This document shows, one piece after another, positions 32,043 through 40,368 of a DNA stretch of 40,430 nucleotides. A model generated the notes under the pieces. The model did no database searches. It saw nothing but the letters and a program-made list of their open reading frames with translations, and was not told the origin of the DNA. Location of the stretch: contig JNKJ01000043.1 of NCBI GenBank assembly GCA_000702025.1, positions 1-40,430 on the forward strand, read 5' to 3'. Each line of letters begins with the position of its first letter. The stretch's first letter is position 1. The translations under genes were made by a program, and so were the position numbers. This DNA comes from Blautia schinkii DSM 10518. Its GTDB lineage: Bacteria > Bacillota > Clostridia > Lachnospirales > Lachnospiraceae.

Positions 32043-32744
32043 TCATTCAAATATGCCAAACCGTTCAAACATTTCCCTGTCCTCATACGATTCAAGACAG
32101 ATTTCCGGCTCAACCTCCGTTGAACGGGAACAGCCCTGGTAACATAGCACATGCATCCCCACACCCCGGGCCCCGGCGATATCCTTTTTCGGATTATCTC
32201 CAATAAAAAGGCACTCCTCCGGCAAACATCCGGCCTTATCAATACACAGCCTGAAAAGCTCCGGCTCCGGCTTTTCCACCCCCGCCTCCTCGCTGGTGAC
32301 CATACTGTCCACATATTGTGCCAGTCCCAACTTTTCCAGCTTTTTCACCTGAAAATAGGCGGTCATATCCGTACCAATGCCAATATAAATCCCCTTATCC
32401 TTAAGCTCCCGCATCAGCTTCTGAATCCCCGGCTCCGGCACAGCGAAACGAATCAGAGTGTCCCAGTAAATCCGGCACATTTCTCTTGCATGGGGATGGA
32501 TCGGCCTGTCCAGGACAGCCAGCGCATTCTGAAACCGTATCAGGCGATTGTGGATGGCAGAATTATTGCACCCCAGCCGCTCAAGAATCTCCTCTTGAGT
32601 TTTCAACAAAACGCCGCGGAAAACATCCTTTTGTACTTTCAAACATGCTTCCGCATACTGGTCCAGGTTCTCCATTGCTACTTTATGAGCTTTTTTAAAA
32701 GAATACAGAGTATCATCAATATCAAAAATTACTGCTTTTATCAT
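32043..32744 (-). CDS. HAD-superfamily hydrolase, subfamily IA
   Basis: A 233-residue predicted phosphatase. Motif I is FDIDDTLY (nucleophile Asp8, acid Asp10), motif II is IGTDMT, motif III Lys lies in GVEKPEPELF and motif IV is FIGDNPKKDI. A helical cap (about 15-95) fits YjjG/phosphoglycolate phosphatase relatives; the substrate is not evident. It has its own promoter (32790-32818). Its stop abuts the BirA operator of bioY, which leaves no room for a terminator, so readthrough into bioY is possible. Confidence 0.92.
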   Translation of the reverse strand: MIKAVIFDIDDTLYSFKKAHKVAMENLDQYAEACLKVQKDVFRGVLLKTQEEILERLGCNNSAIHNRLIRFQNALAVLDRPIHPHAREMCRIYWDTLIRFAVPEPGIQKLMRELKDKGIYIGIGTDMTAYFQVKKLEKLGLAQYVDSMVTSEEAGVEKPEPELFRLCIDKAGCLPEECLFIGDNPKKDIAGARGVGMHVLCYQGCSRSTEVEPEICLESYEDREMFERFGIFE

Positions 32745-32789
32745 CTAATCTTTCTCCTGACTGTTTAAAATTCAATTGCGAATGCTCTC

Positions 32790-32818
32790 ATTATATCACC
32801 CACCGGAATTTTTCTCAA
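32790..32818 (-). promoter_or_regulatory. Sigma-A promoter of the HAD gene
   Basis: On the minus strand, TTGAGA (32813-32818), 17 bp and TATAAT (32790-32795). Confidence 0.75.
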
Positions 32819-32956
32819 TCCATGCATTCTTTACCCAACTGCACATCCAAGTATTCGTTATTTACCCTCGTGACCATAAATTCATTACTCAACTGCCTAC
32901 GCCGCAGCTAAAAACTTATCCTCTCCAAGATATCCTGCCCTTCTTACCGTATAACA

Positions 32957-33053
32957 TGTAAATTTTACGTAATAATTTTGTGACATTTTTTTGTGAGCCA
33001 CTGCCAGCTGGGAATAAATTTCTCTTTCAAAAAAGACATAAAAATGTTACAAT
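32957..33053 (+). promoter_or_regulatory. Lipoprotein gene promoter with a possible WalR-like box upstream
   Basis: TTTCAA (33025-33030), 17 bp and TACAAT (33048-33053) lie about 85 bp before the lipoprotein start. Further up, TGTAAA (32957-32962), 5 bp and CGTAAT (32968-32973) resemble a WalR direct repeat with one mismatch. The 395-bp gap from 32745 holds these and the HAD promoter; no gene is seen in it. Confidence 0.45.
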
Positions 33054-33139
33054 TAATACAGCATCTGTTTTTTTCGCTGCAAATATGGACGTATGGCGGA
33101 CAAATATTAAGAAAAGATGCGCGATAAAGGAGGAACCTA

Positions 33140-34099
33140 ATGAAAAGAAAGTTTATTAAAATTGTAACAGCTGCCTTAGTATGTGCAGGACTTCTCACAG
33201 CTGCCGGATGTGGGAAAAAGGATCCATTCACAGTCTACGAGGAAGCTGCGGTCAAGACTTCTGAATTAAAATCCATCGCTTCCACCGCTAAGCTGAATAT
33301 GAAGTTATCAGCCCAGGGGCAAAGCATAGAGATTGGCATGGATATGGATATGAAGATTCTCAATCCAAACGGCGATGACATGCAGGCCGATATCGCAATG
33401 GATATGGATATGCTGGGCCAAAACATCTCTATGAACTCTTATTACAAGGATGGCTATTACTATACTGCTACAGGAGACAGCAAGGTGAAGTACATCATGG
33501 ACATTAAAGAGATGCAGGAGCAGATTGCCGCAAACTCCGTACAGACCGGGCTCAAAAAAGAGGACTTTAAGGAAATCTCTATGGAGAAGAAGGATAAGGA
33601 CTCACTGATCACCTTTACCATTAATGGCGAGACCATGAGCAATGTGGTTGACTCCGCTATGGGTGCACTCTCAGATATGTTGGCGGGCAGCGATATGGAA
33701 ATGAAAATCGGCGATATTCCAGGTACCGCAACAGTAAATAAGGACAACTATATCTCAGCTATGACAATGAAAATGCCGCTTACCATGACTATATCCGGAC
33801 AGGAAATGACCATGGACCTGGATATGGATATCACCTATACCGACCCGGGCAAGGATGTTACCGTAGAGTTTCCTGATGACCTGGATACCTATGAAGAGAT
33901 TGATATGAGCGCAGGAGCATTGGGCGATGCAGGTTCTCTTGGCGCCACTGACAATGGTACTACAGATACTAACGAAGGTACCGTTGTGGGGGATGATACT
34001 TTCTCCGACAACAGCGCAGAGGATGGTACGGATTCAAACACCACTGAGGGCGCTGCAGATGATGCGGCTGAGGACGACACTACAAAAGACGCCGCATAA
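33140..34099 (+). CDS. Lipoprotein, DUF6612/LppX-like
   Basis: A 319-residue lipoprotein. The signal peptide ends LLTAAGCGK, with the lipid-modified Cys at residue 24. The mature domain (about 30-255) alternates strands rich in Met and Asp (MDMDMKIL, MDMDMLGQ, MDLDMDITY) with a YKDGYYYTATGDSKVKY hairpin, as in single-domain lipid- or sterol-carrier-like LolA/LppX folds such as DUF6612. A Asp/Thr/Ala-rich tail (about 260-319) follows. AAGGAGG precedes the ATG. It is a single-gene unit that meets the coiled-coil/3D gene at a shared terminator. Function unknown; the fold assignment is by pattern only. Confidence 0.8.
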   Translation: MKRKFIKIVTAALVCAGLLTAAGCGKKDPFTVYEEAAVKTSELKSIASTAKLNMKLSAQGQSIEIGMDMDMKILNPNGDDMQADIAMDMDMLGQNISMNSYYKDGYYYTATGDSKVKYIMDIKEMQEQIAANSVQTGLKKEDFKEISMEKKDKDSLITFTINGETMSNVVDSAMGALSDMLAGSDMEMKIGDIPGTATVNKDNYISAMTMKMPLTMTISGQEMTMDLDMDITYTDPGKDVTVEFPDDLDTYEEIDMSAGALGDAGSLGATDNGTTDTNEGTVVGDDTFSDNSAEDGTDSNTTEGAADDAAEDDTTKDAA

Positions 34100-34122
34100 A
34101 CACAGAACAATCCATATTTAAT

Positions 34123-34165
34123 AAAAAAGAAGCGTTCGGTTTTCACACCGCAACGCTTCTTTTTT
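34123..34165. terminator. Bidirectional terminator between the lipoprotein and coiled-coil/3D genes
   Basis: AAAAAAGAAGCGTT and AACGCTTCTTTTTT form the arms, with an inner CGG/CCG pair and a one-base bulge. The A and T runs on the two sides let it stop transcription from both directions. Confidence 0.88.
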
Positions 34166-34190
34166 AATAACTTACGACCACTGCCGTCTT

Positions 34191-35465
34191 TTAACTAAGC
34201 TGGTACACATCTGCTGACTGAAGCCCAAAACTCAAGGCGTCAGAATGGCTGTCAAAGAAAATATCCACATGTCCGTACGGAGTACCCAAATCCTCTACCG
34301 TATACACATTTCCGTTAATCAGGAGCTGTGTTCCGAACGGTACCCCCGCCATAGCGACGGTACGCCCTGCTGCCGGAACTGTTCCGCTGGCTGTAAGATT
34401 ACCTGCGGTTCCGCAGCACTGCGCACAGTTACAATAAGCCGTAAGGGTAAAATTACCGAGATAAGTCCCTTCTCCTGAGTTAGAAGAACCGGAGTCCTCA
34501 GATGATCCGGCGTCATTTCCGCCATCCTCACCATTGCCGTATTCCCCATCACTACCGGCCTCTTCCTCATCTTCCTCTTCCACAACAACATCGCTGCTTG
34601 TGGAACTGCTGGAGGAATCCGCAGTATCTTCATCCGGGTTATAATCATAATCCTCTTCACCGCCCTGGTTTTCCTCCGAAGCGGCTGCTTCCGCCTCTGC
34701 GGCCTCCTGTGCGGCCCTCTCTGCCTCTGCCTGCTGCATCAGACTTGCAATACTGTTGTCAGCCTGATTAATCTCAGACATCAAAGCACTTGCCTCTTCC
34801 TGGCTTGCGCTGATCTCATATATGTAGGAGTGGATACTCTCATTCGTGCTGGCTGCCAATGCCTGCACCTCCTGCTGCTTCGCAGAACGCTCACTCATTA
34901 GTGTATTGATTTCTGCCGCTTCGTCCTCTACCTGCTTCTCCTGATCACGGATGGATGCCCTGAGGTCCTCGTACTTCTTAAGCATTTTTCTGTCATACTC
35001 GGAAATCTGCGCCACATTCTCAGCTCTGTTAAGAAACTCGGCAAAGCTAGCTGAGGAAAGCAGCATCTCTAAAGCCGTGCTTCCGCCTTTCTCATACATA
35101 TAAGCGATACGGACCTTCATAGCTTCATACTGCTTATCGGCAGCCTTACGTGCTTTCTTTAAATCCGCCTTGACAGCCTTAAGCTCTTCTTCTTTCTGCG
35201 CCGCCTCGATTCCAAGCTGGGCTACACTGTTGGTAAGTTCCTCATATTCAGCATTAAGCTCTGATAAATAGTTTTCCAACTCCTGCTTCTTACTCTCAAG
35301 ACTGTTGATATTGGCCTGAGCCTGTGCAAGTCCGGCTTCCGCCTCCTGTTTCTGGGCCTGTACGTCCGCAATCGCTGCATCTGTTCCTGATGCAAAAGCA
35401 GTTGTACCCAGAGAAACAGTCAGAAATCCTGCGAGCAGTAATGAAAAAACTCTTCTATTCTTCAT
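34191..35465 (-). CDS. Secreted coiled-coil protein with C-terminal 3D domain (CwlO/PcsB-like)
   Basis: A 424-residue exported protein. A signal peptide (about 1-26, ending FASG) precedes a long coiled coil (about 30-255, e.g. QAQKQEAEAGLAQAQANINSLESKKQELENYL broken into heptads), like the FtsEX-regulated region of CwlO/PcsB hydrolases. A Glu/Asp/Ser-rich linker follows (about 255-335). The C-terminal 3D domain has LTAYCNCAQCCG, AMAGVPFGTQL and VEDLGTPYGHVDIFFDSH with the Asp residues that name it. 3D domains occur in lytic transglycosylase-like wall enzymes (MltA/YocH type). It should act in peptidoglycan turnover. It is divergent from the SH3 gene, and WalR-like boxes lie between them. Confidence 0.9.
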   Translation of the reverse strand: MKNRRVFSLLLAGFLTVSLGTTAFASGTDAAIADVQAQKQEAEAGLAQAQANINSLESKKQELENYLSELNAEYEELTNSVAQLGIEAAQKEEELKAVKADLKKARKAADKQYEAMKVRIAYMYEKGGSTALEMLLSSASFAEFLNRAENVAQISEYDRKMLKKYEDLRASIRDQEKQVEDEAAEINTLMSERSAKQQEVQALAASTNESIHSYIYEISASQEEASALMSEINQADNSIASLMQQAEAERAAQEAAEAEAAASEENQGGEEDYDYNPDEDTADSSSSSTSSDVVVEEEDEEEAGSDGEYGNGEDGGNDAGSSEDSGSSNSGEGTYLGNFTLTAYCNCAQCCGTAGNLTASGTVPAAGRTVAMAGVPFGTQLLINGNVYTVEDLGTPYGHVDIFFDSHSDALSFGLQSADVYQLS

Positions 35466-35498
35466 ATAAACACCTCATACCTTTTTTCTGTAGGTACA

Positions 35499-35526
35499 AG
35501 TATAACACATTTTCAAGAAAAAGCAA
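35499..35526 (-). promoter_or_regulatory. Sigma-A promoter of the coiled-coil/3D gene
   Basis: On the minus strand, TTGCTT (35521-35526), 16 bp and TATACT (35499-35504), about 30 bp before the start codon's ribosome site region. Confidence 0.65.
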
Positions 35527-35543
35527 CACTTTTATTCTAATTT

Positions 35544-35640
35544 TGTAACAAGTATGTAATATTTAGCCTGTTTCATTCACGCACAGGCGCCATTTTTCGC
35601 GCATCTACGGAATTTATGAATTTTGTAACAAATTAGTTAA
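35544..35640 (+). promoter_or_regulatory. Two WalR (YycF)-like direct-repeat boxes in the divergent wall-gene promoter region
   Basis: Box 1 is TGTAAC (35544-35549), 5 bp, TGTAAT (35555-35560), a full match to the WalR consensus TGTWAH-N5-TGTWAH. Box 2 is TGTAAC (35624-35629), 5 bp, AGTTAA (35635-35640), with one mismatch. Box 2 ends 21 bp before TATACT (35662-35667), the likely -10 of the SH3 gene, placing it near the -35 position. WalR controls wall hydrolases such as cwlO and yocH in Bacillus, consistent with both neighbours. Confidence 0.6.
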
Positions 35641-35738
35641 TATATGGTTATATAGGCATGTTATACTAATTTTGTAAAGAATTATACAAGAACGTGATAG
35701 TTACACACAGTGATGTGCATATCAACAAGGAGGAAAAA

Positions 35739-36896
35739 ATGAAAATCAAAAGTTTAAAGAAAACCTTCGCCGCTGTTCTCGCAGCCGCAGTTATGGTCAC
35801 AGGGATTCCTGTAACCTCACAGGCAGCTCCATCACAGCAGGCAAAAACAGAAGAAACAGCAGATGTGGGTACTTTCGAGGTCCTGTCCATAAGCGACGGT
35901 ACATCACGCGCAGTATCCGCACATATCAGAGTTGTCACTCCCGGAGGAGTATTTGTACACAGAACACGCTCCACAGATGAGAGCACTCGTATCGGCTATC
36001 TCGCCTACGGAGAAACAGCAGAAATCATCAGCACCGCTGACGAGGGTACATGGACCCAGATTTATTTCCATGGGTATTCTTCCGCATGGGTATGCGGAAC
36101 AACAGCAGATGGTCAGGTACTTACCGAAACACTTACCGACGTTCTTGGCCCGGATTATACTGAACTCAGCAATACAGAAGCTCTGATCACCGCAGAGAAC
36201 GGCGTAAATGTACACAGTGTTGCGGGCTTACAGTACAAAGTAATCGCAATGCTCCCCCACGGTACTATCGTAGATGCACTTTCCAAATCTGATACCTGGA
36301 TACGCATCAAATTCAAAGACGGTCATACCTGGACACAAGGCTTCATTTCCACCGAATGGGCCAAGCTGATACAAAAGGGTTCCGGCACACCTGCAGTTTC
36401 CGATGAGGACTTCACCATAATTTATTACAAAAATGCGGTAGTCAAAACCAACACCAAGCAGTTAAATGTACATAGAAGCCCCAGCCTGAACTCTTCTGTC
36501 ATCAATACCCTTAATAATGGCTCTCAGGTAATGGCAATCGCACAGTCACCATCCTGGTATGAAATCTCCTATTTCGACGGCGAGAGCGGCAAAATCGTCA
36601 ACGGCTACATTAGCAGACTGTACAGCAGCCTTGTAACCTCCAGCGGCTCCACCCGCCTTAATAAAACGAAGATGACCCTGAAAACAGGATCAAAATATCA
36701 GCTTAATATTCTTGGTCTCAATGCACTGATGGTCAAGAACATTACCTGGAAATCCGCAAAGACCAGTATCGCCACTGTATCTGCAAACGGTTTGGTCACT
36801 GCGAAAAAACCAGGCAAGGTAAATATCTATGGCTACTATCATGACGGTTCCACTAAAATACGTTTGAAATGCACAGTCACCGTTAAGAAGAGCTGA
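35739..36896 (+). CDS. Secreted protein with three SH3-like domains and an Ig-like (Big_2) domain
   Basis: A 385-residue exported protein. The start at 35739 has AAGGAGG 6 bases upstream. The signal peptide (about 1-31) ends near SQAAP. Three bacterial SH3 repeats follow: VVTPGGVFVHRTRSTDESTRIGYL, ITAENGVNVHSVAGLQYKVIAML and TKQLNVHRSPSLNSSVINTL (motifs given in separate pieces), each ending in a W-containing strand. The C-terminal 90 residues form a Big_2 domain (ITWKSAKTSIATVSANGLVTAKKPGKV). SH3_3 and Big_2 domains bind the wall or act as spacers. No catalytic domain is visible, so it may be a wall-binding adaptor. A terminator follows at 36901-36949. Confidence 0.88.
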   Translation: MKIKSLKKTFAAVLAAAVMVTGIPVTSQAAPSQQAKTEETADVGTFEVLSISDGTSRAVSAHIRVVTPGGVFVHRTRSTDESTRIGYLAYGETAEIISTADEGTWTQIYFHGYSSAWVCGTTADGQVLTETLTDVLGPDYTELSNTEALITAENGVNVHSVAGLQYKVIAMLPHGTIVDALSKSDTWIRIKFKDGHTWTQGFISTEWAKLIQKGSGTPAVSDEDFTIIYYKNAVVKTNTKQLNVHRSPSLNSSVINTLNNGSQVMAIAQSPSWYEISYFDGESGKIVNGYISRLYSSLVTSSGSTRLNKTKMTLKTGSKYQLNILGLNALMVKNITWKSAKTSIATVSANGLVTAKKPGKVNIYGYYHDGSTKIRLKCTVTVKKS

Positions 36897-36900
36897 AAAA

Positions 36901-36949
36901 AGAAGAGCCGCATAACAGCCAAATCCCGGCTGTCGTGCGGCTCTTCTTT
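36901..36949. terminator. Bidirectional terminator between the SH3 gene and spoVG
   Basis: Arms AGAAGAGCCGCA (36901-36912) and TGCGGCTCTTCT (36936-36947) with an inner ACAGCC/GGCTGT stem. A and T runs flank it on both sides. Confidence 0.88.
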
Positions 36950-36999
36950 ATGTATGATTACTCTCTATCCCCTTGCATGATTAAAAATGATTGCCAAGT

Positions 37000-37287
37000 T
37001 TATTCGGCTGCCGGAACCTCTTCTGGTTCCGCAGCCATAACCTCCTGATATTTGTCCAGGATGATGGTCTGAATCCTATCCCGTGTAGCGGAGTTGATCG
37101 GATGTGCGATATCACGGTATTCCCCGTCTGTGGCCTTGCGGCTCGGCATTGCGATAAACAAGCCTTTTTCGCCCTCGATCACTTTAATATCGTGTACTAC
37201 GAATTCATCATCAATGGTAATGGAGACAACTGCTTTCATTTTGCCTTCCTTCGCAACCTTCCTCACGCGTACATCTGTTATATTCAT
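37000..37287 (-). CDS. spoVG: Septation/sporulation regulator SpoVG
   Basis: A 95-residue SpoVG. MNITDVRVRKV, MKAVVSITIDDEFVVHDIKVIEG and LFIAMPSRKATDGEYRDIAHPIN are the family core; the C-terminus is variable and acidic. SpoVG binds DNA and RNA and affects septation, sporulation and surface factors. In Bacillus it is driven by sigma-H. Here the 101-bp gap before it contains, on the minus strand, AGGACAG then GAAT 16 bases after AGGA, roughly like a sigma-H promoter but one base short. It follows glgC-glgD on the same strand. Confidence 0.96.
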   Translation of the reverse strand: MNITDVRVRKVAKEGKMKAVVSITIDDEFVVHDIKVIEGEKGLFIAMPSRKATDGEYRDIAHPINSATRDRIQTIILDKYQEVMAAEPEEVPAAE

Positions 37288-37388
37288 TTTCGCTTGCCCC
37301 TTTCATTTCGCCTACGTATTCCGTCGAAATTTAGTCGATATTCCGTCCGCGGCTTACTGTCCTCTTACGTTACCTGCACTGAACAGTC

Positions 37389-38507
37389 TTATAATACGTA
37401 ACGCTCATTTTTCTCCACAACGATCTTAACTTCTCCTTCGCCGCAGTAGTAAGAATTCGCCCGGATCGTATCCCGGCTCTCAACGATACAGTTCTCAATA
37501 TGTGTATTATCCCCCAGATAAACATCATTGAGAATCACTGAGTTTTTAATGACACAGTTATTACCTACAAAAACATCCTTAAAGAGTACGGAATTCTCCA
37601 CTGTTCCGTTGATAATACATCCACTGGATATGAGACTGTTCTTCACCACAGCTCCCGGATTGTATTTCGCCGGCGGAAGATCGTCAATCTTAGTCTTGAT
37701 GGCCGGCTCCTGTTTAAAGAAATAATTCCTGATCTCCGGCTGCAGGAAAGCCATATTTGTTCTATAGTAAGCCTCCGCTGTGGAGATATTGCTCCAGTAA
37801 TTATCGATCTTATAACCGTAGATTCTCTTAAGGTTCTTGTAACGGATCAGAATATCCTTAACAAAGTCGTTTCTTCCCTCCTGAGCTGCCTTCTCAATCA
37901 GTTCAATGAGCTGTCTTCTGCGGATCACATAGATACCCGTAGAAACAGTATTATAAGAAGAAATCATTGGTTTCTCTTCAAATTCTTCAATCCTGCAGTC
38001 CTCGTTCATACGCAGAACGCCAAAGCGCTCAACTTCGCTCTGGTCACGGCAGGTAGTACACACAACTGTCACATCAGCCCGTTTTGCAATATGGTATTCC
38101 AGCACCTTATTGTAATCCAGTTTGTAGATACCGTCACCGGATGCAATAACGACATATGGTTCATGGCTGTTCTTCAAAAATGTCAGGTTCTGATAGATCG
38201 CATCTGCGGTCCCCTGATACCAAAGGCTGTTCTCCTTAGTGATCGTCGGGGTAAATACGTAAAGACCGCCCTGCTTTCTGCCGAAATCCCACCATTTTGA
38301 GGAGCTTAAATGCTCGTTTAAGGAACGTGCATTATACTGTGTCAGTACAGCAACCTTCTGGATGTGTGAATTCGCCATATTACTTAAGGCGAAATCGATG
38401 CTTCTGTAGCTTCCGCCGATGGGCATTGCTGCGATTGCTCTCTTATTCGATAATTCTCTCATGCGGTTGTTGTTGCCGCCAGCCAAAATAATACCTATTG
38501 CTCTCAT
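37389..38507 (-). CDS. glgD: GlgD, regulatory-type subunit of glucose-1-phosphate adenylyltransferase
   Basis: A 372-residue nucleotidyltransferase-like protein with a C-terminal left-handed beta-helix (ENSVLFKDVFVGNNCVIKNSVIL). The N-terminal loop is LAGGNNNRM in place of the LAGGQGSRL of GlgC, and the later motif is SGDGIYKLDY instead of SGDHIYKMDY. These changes are typical of GlgD, which pairs with GlgC and raises its activity in Firmicutes. It overlaps glgC by 4 nt (ATGA), consistent with stoichiometric co-translation. It supports ADP-glucose supply for glycogen. Confidence 0.95.
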   Translation of the reverse strand: MRAIGIILAGGNNNRMRELSNKRAIAAMPIGGSYRSIDFALSNMANSHIQKVAVLTQYNARSLNEHLSSSKWWDFGRKQGGLYVFTPTITKENSLWYQGTADAIYQNLTFLKNSHEPYVVIASGDGIYKLDYNKVLEYHIAKRADVTVVCTTCRDQSEVERFGVLRMNEDCRIEEFEEKPMISSYNTVSTGIYVIRRRQLIELIEKAAQEGRNDFVKDILIRYKNLKRIYGYKIDNYWSNISTAEAYYRTNMAFLQPEIRNYFFKQEPAIKTKIDDLPPAKYNPGAVVKNSLISSGCIINGTVENSVLFKDVFVGNNCVIKNSVILNDVYLGDNTHIENCIVESRDTIRANSYYCGEGEVKIVVEKNERYVL

Positions 38508-39781
38508 GCTTTGTCACCGTCCTTTGCTGCAATTACTTGTCCGCTCGCCAGTATACCGTCAGGATAGTCTTGAGGCGTGGTAATGCCGGAAATGGCTGTG
38601 TTCTTACCAATCTTCACATTATCCGGAATCACGCTCCGCTCGCCGACAGTCGCAATACCAAAAGCATAAACAGCCGGTTTCACCACATTCGGAGCTTCCT
38701 CGCCGCATCCTAAAACAACATGGCTGCCGATGGTAACATCCTCTGCGATGATTGATTTATCCATCACAACATTCTCACCGATGGTGGAATTACGCATGAT
38801 AATGGAATCGCGCACAACACTTCCTTTTCCGATAATGACATTGGGACCGATCACGGAGTTATGTACTTCTCCGTATATCTCCGCACCCTCGCCAATCAGA
38901 CATCTGTCCACCACTGCATCTGATGAAATGTACTGTGGCGGGATGATGTCGCCCTTTGTATAGATTCTCCAAAATTCCTCATAGAGATTGAATTCCGGAA
39001 TAATATCAATCAGTTCCATATTGGCTTCCCAATAGGAGCCAAGTGTTCCTACATCCTTCCAATAGCCGTTATACTCATAGGCAAAGAGACGCTGCTCCTT
39101 ATCCTTGCAGTACGGAAGGATATGTTTACCGAAGTCGCAGCCGTTCTGGTCCTTAAGGGCGATCAATGCCTCCTTAAGTACAGGCCAGCTGAAGATATAA
39201 ATACCCATGGAAGCAAGATTGCTGCTGGGCTTCTCCGGTTTTTCCTCAAATTCTGTAATTCGGCTCGTCTCATCTGTGACCATTATACCAAAACGGCTGG
39301 CCTCTTCGATGGGAACCGGCATACATGCGATGGTGATATCTGCTTTGTTTGCTTTGTGGAAATCTAGCATTACTTCGTAGTCCATCTTGTAGATGTGGTC
39401 ACCGGACAGAATCAATACGTAGTCTGGATTATACTGTTCCATGTAATCCAGGTTCTGGAAAATAGCATTCGCAGTTCCTGTGTACCATTCACTGTTGGTG
39501 CTCTTCTCATATGGAGGTAATACGGTGACACCTCCCTCATTTCTGTCCAAATCCCACGGAATACCAATGCCGATATGTGTGTTCAGACGTAATGGCTGAT
39601 ACTGAGTCAAAACACCAACTGTATCGATACCCGAATTGATGCAATTACTTAAGGGGAAGTCAATAATTCGATATTTTCCGCCGAAAGCGACTGCTGGTTT
39701 TGCAACTTTTTCGGTCAGTACTCCTAGTCTGCTGCCCTGGCCGCCAGCTAAAAGCATGGCAATCATTTCTTTCTTAATCAT
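38504..39781 (-). CDS. glgC: Glucose-1-phosphate adenylyltransferase, catalytic subunit
   Basis: A 425-residue ADP-glucose pyrophosphorylase making ADP-glucose from ATP and glucose 1-phosphate, the first committed step of glycogen synthesis. Visible motifs are LLAGGQGSRLG (10-20), PAVAFGGKYRIIDFPLSNCINSG given in parts (PAVAFGG, then KYRIIDFPLSNC), WYTGTANAIFQN, SGDHIYKMDY and FEEKP. The C-terminus is a hexapeptide beta-helix (VIGPNVIIGKGSVV). It is first in a glgC-glgD unit with its own promoter. No glgA, glgB or glgP gene is in the window. Confidence 0.97.
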   Translation of the reverse strand: MIKKEMIAMLLAGGQGSRLGVLTEKVAKPAVAFGGKYRIIDFPLSNCINSGIDTVGVLTQYQPLRLNTHIGIGIPWDLDRNEGGVTVLPPYEKSTNSEWYTGTANAIFQNLDYMEQYNPDYVLILSGDHIYKMDYEVMLDFHKANKADITIACMPVPIEEASRFGIMVTDETSRITEFEEKPEKPSSNLASMGIYIFSWPVLKEALIALKDQNGCDFGKHILPYCKDKEQRLFAYEYNGYWKDVGTLGSYWEANMELIDIIPEFNLYEEFWRIYTKGDIIPPQYISSDAVVDRCLIGEGAEIYGEVHNSVIGPNVIIGKGSVVRDSIIMRNSTIGENVVMDKSIIAEDVTIGSHVVLGCGEEAPNVVKPAVYAFGIATVGERSVIPDNVKIGKNTAISGITTPQDYPDGILASGQVIAAKDGDKA

Positions 39782-39812
39782 GCAATCACCTCTTGTATGT
39801 TATGATTTCACT

Positions 39813-39841
39813 ATTATATCATACTTCCATTCATTAGTGAA
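39813..39841 (-). promoter_or_regulatory. Sigma-A promoter of glgC-glgD
   Basis: On the minus strand, TTCACT (39836-39841), 17 bp and TATAAT (39813-39818). AAGAGGTGAT precedes the start codon. Confidence 0.75.
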
Positions 39842-40069
39842 CATTTTTTACAATTATTTTGCCCAAACTTTCTTTTTTTTATAGTTATTGCATACGTTTT
39901 AAAAGAACAATAAATTTTCGCCTTAATTTCTTTGTATATTTTTTACATTATTCGACATAATTCGCTACATTTTTTGTATTTTTTTACTTCATTCAACTTA
40001 TCAAAAATTCTTTATTAGGCCAAGATTTTTTTGTTGGTTACTAATGGGGACCCCGGAAGGTTATCGAAC
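39842..40069. other. AT-rich intergenic gap, no gene seen
   Basis: A strongly AT-rich stretch with long T runs up to about 40040, then an abrupt change to G-rich sequence after the palindrome GGGGACCCC (40046-40054). No RNA gene, terminator or credible reading frame was recognised. Confidence 0.6.
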
Positions 40070-40097
40070 GGGGAGGCGGAGGGATTTGGGGGGCGGG
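40070..40097 (+). other. G-rich tract with G-quadruplex pattern
   Basis: Four runs of three or more G residues (40070-40073, 40081-40083, 40088-40093, 40095-40097) are separated by loops of 7, 4 and 1 bases, which satisfies the usual G-quadruplex pattern. It stands out against the AT-rich flank. Confidence 0.5.
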
Positions 40098-40368
40098 AGC
40101 GGTGGTGAAACAGGTGCGGCAGATATAATGTACCCATAAGTGTGGACACATTGAAAAGTGGGGGGCCCCTCTCTTTAGACAGACCTTCTCGTCTGACCCT
40201 TAAATCTAAACATCCCCCTGCATTCCCGTCCCCTTATAATGTACACCCTCTGCAGATGTACCCGGTTTTTTGGACTGGCCCCACGGAGTTCTGCCCCGGC
40301 CCTGTTTTCTTTAGACATATCCACCGTCCCTATGGTATTCTTAGATCAAGAACAATAGGAGGAATATC

